Source: an uncultured Ruminococcus sp. (lineage in GTDB: Bacteria; Bacillota; Clostridia; Oscillospirales; Ruminococcaceae). From it: a stretch of 64,000 nucleotides of DNA. Shown here in pieces: positions 58,948-64,000 of the stretch. Both the position numbers and the translations under genes were made by a program. How positions within the stretch are numbered: position 1 is the first letter of the stretch; every line of letters begins with the position of its first letter. The notes under the pieces are model-generated. The model was not told the DNA's origin, did no database searches, and saw only the letters and a program-made list of their open reading frames with translations. The DNA lies in contig CAJTWE010000011.1 of assembly GCA_910579955.1 (NCBI GenBank), positions 7,582 to 71,581 on the forward strand. The letters run 5' to 3'.

Positions 58948-60489
58948 TCAGAATAATGGCGCAAAAAGTCTTATGATTTGATTTATAATACGCTTTATTC
59001 CACGCAGTTCGCTGCGGTAGCTGTCGGTTACTTCATTGCAGCGGATAAGCGTTTCGTCAAAATCCGTTTTCACATCATGTACTGCCTTGCAGTCTGCAAA
59101 AAGAGCTGCATTTTCAAAATGAAAATAAAGACTTCTGTAATCAAGATTTATAGTTCCCACCACTGCTGTCTTGTCATCGCATACGCATTGCTTAGAGTGA
59201 AGAAATCCCGGTGTGAATTCATATATTCTTACGCCATTTTTTACAAGCTGATGATAATATGAACGTGTCAGCTTATAAACAAAGCGTTTATCAGGTATGC
59301 CGGGTGTTATTATACGAACGTCAATTCCTTTTTTAGCAGCAAGCGTTAACGCACGGCTCATTTCATCATTTATAATAAGATACGGTGTCATAAACCAGAT
59401 GTAATCCTTAGCATCTGAAAGCATATTCATATAAACATTTTCACCCAGATAAACATCATCAAGCGGACAGTCGCCATATGGCTGTATAACACCCTCCGCT
59501 TCTGGGCAGTCGGGAACATCCGGAAAATAACACTTAAAGTCCTTATCTGTGTTATCAATAGTGTTCCACATTTCCAAAAACTGTACAGTAAGATTTCTAA
59601 CAGCTCCGCCTTCAAGCTTCAAGCCTGAATCTTTCCATTCGCCATAAGGATGTACTATATTAAAATATTCATCCGCAAGATTATAACCGCCTGTAAATCC
59701 AACACGTCCGTCAATAACAGTTATTTTTCTATGGTCACGGTTATTCATAAAAACGTTAATGACAGGCATTATAGGGTTGAAAACACGGCACTGTAAACCA
59801 AGTTCTTTAAGCTGTACAATAAACTTAGGGTTTATAAATCCAACACTTCCTATGTCGTCATAAATAATTCTTACTTCAACGCCTTTTGCAGCACGTTCTG
59901 CAAGGACAGTTCGTATACGTCCGAAAGCTTCTGCATCCTCTATTGCATGATATTCCATAAAAATGAACTTTTCAGCCTTTGAAAGAGCGTCTATAAGATC
60001 ATCAAGAGCTTTACAGGTATCACTGTAAAACTCTGTTTTAGTGTTTTTGTATGCAGGATATGCGCTGTCATTTCGTATATACCGAAGCTGACTTGCGTAT
60101 GGCAGCTCGTTTTCACATTCCGAGGAGAGCGCTCCGTTTTCTTTTAGGAAATCTGACCTCAGCTGATTGCCGATTCTAAAAAGCTTTTCTTTTCGTTTTT
60201 TTGTAAATCCGGAATGGCCTGTAATAAGATAAAGTACAAGTCCCGCAACAGGTGAAATAAGAATAAGAATGATCCAAGGAAGTTTAAATGCAGCATTTGT
60301 AAATTTATCTACTATTTCAAGAACAATGAGTATTGCTAAAATATTGAAAAAAGCAGTGCCCCATATACTCGATTGACCAAAACGAAAGAATAATACTAGA
60401 ATCCATATTATTTGCAAAAGCAGAAAAATTGCCACAAATACAAGTCTGCCTATGCTGTTTTTTGAACTGTTATCAATTTTTTTACTCAT
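58948..60489 (-). CDS. cls: Cardiolipin synthase
   Basis: This membrane enzyme joins two phosphatidylglycerols into cardiolipin. Two N-terminal membrane spans (LVFVAIFLLLQIIWILVLFF and a second near residue 70-90) precede two phospholipase D repeats. The HKD motifs are DHRKITVIDGRVGFTGGYNL and LHSKQCVCDDKTAVVGTINL. Length 513 aa is usual for the Bacillus type. Confidence 0.94.
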   Translation of the reverse strand: MSKKIDNSSKNSIGRLVFVAIFLLLQIIWILVLFFRFGQSSIWGTAFFNILAILIVLEIVDKFTNAAFKLPWIILILISPVAGLVLYLITGHSGFTKKRKEKLFRIGNQLRSDFLKENGALSSECENELPYASQLRYIRNDSAYPAYKNTKTEFYSDTCKALDDLIDALSKAEKFIFMEYHAIEDAEAFGRIRTVLAERAAKGVEVRIIYDDIGSVGFINPKFIVQLKELGLQCRVFNPIMPVINVFMNNRDHRKITVIDGRVGFTGGYNLADEYFNIVHPYGEWKDSGLKLEGGAVRNLTVQFLEMWNTIDNTDKDFKCYFPDVPDCPEAEGVIQPYGDCPLDDVYLGENVYMNMLSDAKDYIWFMTPYLIINDEMSRALTLAAKKGIDVRIITPGIPDKRFVYKLTRSYYHQLVKNGVRIYEFTPGFLHSKQCVCDDKTAVVGTINLDYRSLYFHFENAALFADCKAVHDVKTDFDETLIRCNEVTDSYRSELRGIKRIINQIIRLFAPLF

Positions 60490-60568
60490 GAAATATTTCT
60501 CTTTTCTTTGAAATGCTTTTTACGGAATTGTTTTTCACGATAGTTGCTAAATAGCAAAATATAAATGT

Positions 60569-60597
60569 ATTATAACACAGAACCTAATAGTTTTCAA
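60569..60597 (-). promoter_or_regulatory. Promoter of cls
   Basis: On the minus strand TTGAAA (60597-60592) and TATAAT (60574-60569) are 17 nt apart, about 80 nt before the ATG. Confidence 0.65.
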
Positions 60598-60646
60598 GGG
60601 CATTTTAGTACTAAAATGTATTTAATGTAATTTTTTGAAAAAAAGC

Positions 60647-60675
60647 TTGATTATTGAGGGTAAATGTAGTATAAT
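60647..60675 (+). promoter_or_regulatory. Promoter of the Fe-S scaffold/GGGtGRT operon
   Basis: TTGATT (60647-60652) and TATAAT (60670-60675) are 17 nt apart, 53 nt before the ATG at 60728. Confidence 0.7.
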
Positions 60676-60727
60676 AAATCTGTGTGTTAATATGCACAGT
60701 ATGTCCTATTATGAAAGGAGTATAAAA

Positions 60728-61420
60728 ATGATTTATTCAAACGAAGTCAATGAAATGTGCTGCGTAAGACAAGGCGTAAACCATGGAGCAGCTCCGATTC
60801 CGGAGGAAGCAAAGTGGGTAAAGGCTAAGGAAATCAGCGATATTTCCGGTTTTACACATGGTGTGGGCTGGTGTGCACCGCAGCAGGGTACTTGTAAGCT
60901 GTCTCTGAACGTAAAGGAAGGTATCATTCAGGAATGTCTCGTTGAGACAATCGGATGTTCCGGTATGACTCATTCCGCAGCTATGGCGTCTGAAATTCTT
61001 CCGGGCAGAACTATTCTGGAAGCTCTGAATACTGACCTGGTATGTGACGCAATCAATACTGCTATGAGAGAACTGTTCCTTCAGATCGTATACGGCCGTT
61101 CACAGAGTGCATTCTCTGAAGATGGTCTGGCAATCGGTGCAGGACTGGAAGACCTTGGTAAGGGCAACCGTTCTCAGGTTGGTACTATGTATGGTACTCT
61201 GGCAAAGGGTCCTCGTTACCTTGAAATGACTGACGGTTATGTAACAGCTCTGGCTCTGAATGAAGATGACGAGATCATCGGTTACAAGTTTGTAAACTTT
61301 GGCAAGATGATGGACTTCATCAAGGCTGGCGACGATGCAAATACTGCATTTGAAAAGGCACAGGGTCAGTATGGCCGTGTTGCTGATGCTGTAAAGTTTA
61401 TTGACCCGAGAAAAGAATAA
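60728..61420 (+). CDS. Iron-sulfur scaffold-like protein (NifU/IscU-type)
   Basis: The 230-residue protein contains a NifU/IscU-like core: GFTHGVGWCAPQQGTCKLSL, then ECLVETIGCSGMTHSAAMAS, supplying several Cys that could hold a cluster. It regularly pairs with the GGGtGRT protein encoded 24 nt downstream in Clostridia. The exact role of the pair is not known. ATG 60728 follows AAAGGAG; a longer reading upstream is unlikely because it would include the promoter region. Codon use (CTG, GGT, AAG) is highly biased, a sign of strong expression. Confidence 0.85.
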   Translation: MIYSNEVNEMCCVRQGVNHGAAPIPEEAKWVKAKEISDISGFTHGVGWCAPQQGTCKLSLNVKEGIIQECLVETIGCSGMTHSAAMASEILPGRTILEALNTDLVCDAINTAMRELFLQIVYGRSQSAFSEDGLAIGAGLEDLGKGNRSQVGTMYGTLAKGPRYLEMTDGYVTALALNEDDEIIGYKFVNFGKMMDFIKAGDDANTAFEKAQGQYGRVADAVKFIDPRKE

Positions 61421-61444
61421 GGTAATCGAAGGAGGTATAATCTA

Positions 61445-62455
61445 ATGGCATTGTTTGAGTCTTATGAGAGAAGAGAAAAGCAGATCATGGCTGTTCTTAA
61501 GGAATATGGCATTGGTTCTATCGAGGAAGCTGCTGAGATCACAAAGGCAGCAGGTCTTGATGTATATACAATGGTTGAAGGTATTCAGCCGATTTGCTTT
61601 GAAAATGCTAAGTGGGCTTACACAGTAGGCGCTGCTATTGCAATCAAGAAGGGCTGCCGCAGAGCTGCTGACGCTGCTGCTGCAATCGGTGAAGGTCTCC
61701 AGGCTTTCTGTATTCCGGGTTCTGTAGCTGACCAGCGTAAGGTTGGTCTGGGTCATGGTAACCTTGGTAAGATGCTGCTGGAAGAAGAGACAAAGTGCTT
61801 TGCATTCCTCGCAGGTCACGAGTCTTTCGCTGCTGCCGAAGGTGCTATCGGTATTGCTGAAAAGGCTAACAAGGTTCGTAAGGAACCACTGAGAGTTATC
61901 CTTAACGGTCTTGGTAAGGATGCTGCACAGATCATTGCAAGAATCAATGGTTTTACATATGTTGAAACTGAAATGGATTACTACACTGGCGAAGTTAAGG
62001 AAGTATTCCGTAAGTCTTATTCTGAGGGTCTGCGTGCAAAGGTTAACTGCTATGGTGCAAATGATGTTACCGAAGGCGTTGCTATCATGTGGAAGGAAGG
62101 CGTAGACGTATCTATCACAGGTAACTCTACTAACCCAACAAGATTCCAGCACCCTGTTGCAGGTACTTATAAGAAGGAATGTCTCGATAAGGGCAAGAAG
62201 TACTTCTCAGTTGCATCTGGCGGCGGTACTGGACGTACACTGCATCCAGATAACATGGCTGCTGGTCCTGCTTCTTATGGTATGACTGATACTCTGGGAC
62301 GTATGCACTCTGATGCACAGTTTGCAGGTTCTTCCTCTGTACCAGCTCACGTTGAGATGATGGGTCTTATCGGCATGGGCAACAACCCAATGGTTGGCGC
62401 TACTGTTGCTGTTGCTGTTTCTGTTGAAGAAGCTGCTAAGGCTGGTAAGTTCTAA
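61445..62455 (+). CDS. GGGtGRT protein
   Basis: The 336-residue protein carries the name-giving motif SGGGTGRTLHPDNM near residue 260. It also has many Ala/Gly-rich segments (KWAYTVGAAIAIKKGCRRAA) and few charged surface helices. It is soluble. Its function is undetermined; the partner gene suggests a link to Fe-S chemistry. Ribosome-binding site GGAGG. Codon use is as biased as in its partner, and a strong terminator closes the operon. Confidence 0.88.
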   Translation: MALFESYERREKQIMAVLKEYGIGSIEEAAEITKAAGLDVYTMVEGIQPICFENAKWAYTVGAAIAIKKGCRRAADAAAAIGEGLQAFCIPGSVADQRKVGLGHGNLGKMLLEEETKCFAFLAGHESFAAAEGAIGIAEKANKVRKEPLRVILNGLGKDAAQIIARINGFTYVETEMDYYTGEVKEVFRKSYSEGLRAKVNCYGANDVTEGVAIMWKEGVDVSITGNSTNPTRFQHPVAGTYKKECLDKGKKYFSVASGGGTGRTLHPDNMAAGPASYGMTDTLGRMHSDAQFAGSSSVPAHVEMMGLIGMGNNPMVGATVAVAVSVEEAAKAGKF

Positions 62456-62476
62456 GAATATTTTTTAATATGCAAT

Positions 62477-62516
62477 AAATCCCCGAAAGTATTATGCTTT
62501 CGGGGATTTTTGTTTT
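62477..62516 (+). terminator. Terminator of the GGGtGRT operon
   Basis: AAATCCCCGAAAG and CTTTCGGGGATTT form a 13-bp stem with a 7-nt loop, followed by TTGTTTT. Confidence 0.88.
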
Positions 62517-62526
62517 ATCTGCCTGT

Positions 62527-63837
62527 TTAATAGAAAAAAATAAGAGTGTGATAATCCGGCTGATTCTTTTTGTGATAATATTTTTTTATCAGTGAAGCTT
62601 TAAATCCCAGATTTGTTATCTCCTCTAGAAGCTTATTATCGCTAAGTACTGTATCAAATTTTACAGTACAGTGTAGACCGGCGTTTTCACCGGATATTTC
62701 AGCATTTTTGAATATGTCGAACTTTTTCATTTGTTCAAATAAGTGATTCCTGCATTTTTTGTAGTGTACTCTCATTCGGTTTATATGCTTTTCAAAATAT
62801 CCTTCATCAATGAATCGTGCGAGGGTATACTGCTCAAAAGTCGATACAGGGCAGGAATAGAATCCAAGCTTTTTTCTGAATTTTTCCAAAAGCGTAGCAG
62901 GAAGTATCATGTAACTGATTCTTATTGTAGATGAAAGACTTTTACTAAAAGTATTCATATAAATGACCTTGTCCATAACGTCAATACTGAACAGGGAGGG
63001 CACAGGCTTTCCCGATAATCTGAATTCGCTGTCGTAATCGTCCTCAATTATATATCTGTCCGGGGACTGAACCGCCCATTCAAGAAGCGCATAGCGTTTT
63101 CCTATAGAGGTGATAACACCTGTAGGGAAGTGATGGGAGGGCGAAATATGTACGATATCCGTTTTGATACTTTTTAGATAATCCATATCAACACCGTCAT
63201 CGCTCATTGGAATATGTTCGCATTTTATATTGTAATTTGCGTAGATATCTGCTATTTTGGAGTAGCCGGGTTCTTCCACGCCGAAAATATAATTGTTTCC
63301 AAAAAGAAGATTTATAAGCATATACAGATATTCCGTACCTGCGCCAATTATTATTTGATCTGGTGTAACGCTTATATTTCGGAAACGTTTCAAATGTTCA
63401 GCTATGGCGCTTCGCAGTTCATAAACGCCCTCAAATGGCGGCTTTGTGAGTAGTTTGCGCTGATTTCCGGAAAGCTCCTCACGCATTAGCTTTGCCCAGA
63501 CAGTAAAGGGGAAAAGTTCGTTTTCTGTGACGCTGTTTTCATCAGTTTGAGTGTCTATGGGAAGTTCTTTCGTTACAGGTTTATGTGCGCTTTTTTCAAT
63601 AGTTCTTGCAAAGTATCCTTTTTTTGGAACTGACCTTATATAACCTTCACAAACAAGCTGATTGTATGCATTTTCAACAGTAATAACGCTTATTCCAAGT
63701 TGCGCTGCAAAAGCACGCTTTGACGGTAATTTTTCCCCCGATTTTATTTCGCCAAGCTCTATATCACATTTTATTTTTTCGTATATCTGAACATATAAAG
63801 GCTCAGATCTGGTATTATCCAGCTCGTAAGAAATCAT
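62527..63837 (-). CDS. MocR-type GntR/aminotransferase regulator (PdxR-like)
   Basis: The protein (436 aa from ATG 63837) has a GntR winged helix at the start (EPLYVQIYEKIKCDIELG, LPSKRAFAAQLGISVITVEN) and a class I aminotransferase-like domain that binds pyridoxal phosphate. IIEDDYDSEFR and NTFSKSLSSTIRISYM hold the expected Asp and Lys. MocR proteins sense PLP or amino-acid derivatives and usually control a divergent gene, which would lie right of the window. GGAG lies 7 nt before ATG 63837. A start at 63900 is possible but lies at the predicted transcription start. Confidence 0.9.
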   Translation of the reverse strand: MISYELDNTRSEPLYVQIYEKIKCDIELGEIKSGEKLPSKRAFAAQLGISVITVENAYNQLVCEGYIRSVPKKGYFARTIEKSAHKPVTKELPIDTQTDENSVTENELFPFTVWAKLMREELSGNQRKLLTKPPFEGVYELRSAIAEHLKRFRNISVTPDQIIIGAGTEYLYMLINLLFGNNYIFGVEEPGYSKIADIYANYNIKCEHIPMSDDGVDMDYLKSIKTDIVHISPSHHFPTGVITSIGKRYALLEWAVQSPDRYIIEDDYDSEFRLSGKPVPSLFSIDVMDKVIYMNTFSKSLSSTIRISYMILPATLLEKFRKKLGFYSCPVSTFEQYTLARFIDEGYFEKHINRMRVHYKKCRNHLFEQMKKFDIFKNAEISGENAGLHCTVKFDTVLSDNKLLEEITNLGFKASLIKKYYHKKNQPDYHTLIFFY

Positions 63838-63902
63838 AATTTTCTCCAATCTGACCTTATCATAAAATGATAATTTGAATCTTGAAATAAGGTCATACAT
63901 GG

Positions 63903-63931
63903 ATTATACTATATGCAAGACATTTTGTCAA
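63903..63931 (-). promoter_or_regulatory. Promoter of the MocR regulator gene
   Basis: On the minus strand TTGACA (63931-63926) and TATAAT (63908-63903) are 17 nt apart, a full consensus. The last 69 nt of the window hold only AT-rich sequence with TTTAC/GTAAA half-sites, perhaps operator sequence for the divergent gene. Confidence 0.75.
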
Positions 63932-64000
63932 CAGATTTTATTTACGGAGTCCTACGGTAAAATGTCAATAGGCAAAAAGTAAAAAAACGAATGTGTAAAT

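Noticed and set aside
1..64000. CRISPR arrays, rRNA genes and insertion sequences
   Set aside because: No regularly spaced 25-40-nt repeats, rRNA signatures or transposase genes were seen.

Overview
The window looks like a chromosomal segment of a Ruminococcus-type gut Clostridium (Oscillospiraceae). The reasons are low-GC Gram-positive housekeeping genes with strong Shine-Dalgarno sites, three secreted proteins carrying type I dockerins (cellulosome builders), a reverse rubrerythrin, and a Clostridia-type GGGtGRT/Fe-S scaffold pair. The species is not determined.

Positions 1-31022 are the right part of an integrative and conjugative element (ICE) of the Tn1549/CTn-like kind. It ends in a 55-nt 3' fragment of tRNA-Leu(UAA) followed at once by the chromosomal tRNA terminator. 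Nearly all ICE genes run on the minus strand as one tightly coupled transfer operon. In transcription order they are: a winged-helix protein (30338), a replication-initiator-like DUF6017 protein, a small protein, PcfB, the VirD4 coupling ATPase, the Maff2 pilin-like protein, an adenine methyltransferase-like protein, a TrbL/VirB6-like channel protein, PrgI, the VirB4 ATPase, a CD1108-type cell-wall protein, DUF4315, DUF4366, a small coiled-coil membrane protein, a C5-cytosine methyltransferase, a PAPS-reductase-like protein, a secreted Fn3 protein, a membrane/winged-helix protein, topoisomerase III, two helical-repeat proteins, a 682-aa coiled-coil protein and the first 2001 residues of a giant polyvalent protein (DUF3991/Toprim, YodL, MutS-domain-I-like) that runs off the left edge. 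The relaxase, the integrase and the intact tRNA-Leu must lie left of position 1. One plus-strand cassette interrupts the operon: an AAA/DUF4143-type ATPase (11548-12741), flanked by two copies of a 35-bp palindromic element and preceded by three identically built hairpins with an 18-nt period.

Positions 31023-64000 are chromosome. Beside the att site is a small AT-rich cluster: a NYN-domain nuclease-like protein, a 67-aa membrane protein and a DUF6483 protein. Then come 1-phosphofructokinase, a dockerin pectate lyase with ricin-type lectin repeats, a DUF1624 membrane acyltransferase-like protein, reverse rubrerythrin, and a large dockerin protein made of two degenerate peptidase-like halves. 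A plus-strand run follows: rpe, a DUF4015-type glycoside hydrolase-like protein, hprK, murB, rapZ, whiA and dnaE, then pfkA. After that come a Fur/Zur-controlled zinc-type ABC transporter, aroA with an upstream dockerin SGNH esterase, cardiolipin synthase, the Fe-S scaffold/GGGtGRT operon and a MocR regulator.

The most unusual signals are: the ATPase cassette with its flanking palindromes and hairpin array; a near-perfect 42-bp palindrome plus an oppositely oriented terminator inside the replication gene (a possible origin or antisense RNA); protein modules and a short RFY peptide shared among neighbouring ICE proteins; a MutS-domain-I-like segment in the giant protein; and a hairpin that covers the ribosome-binding site of the DUF6483 gene.
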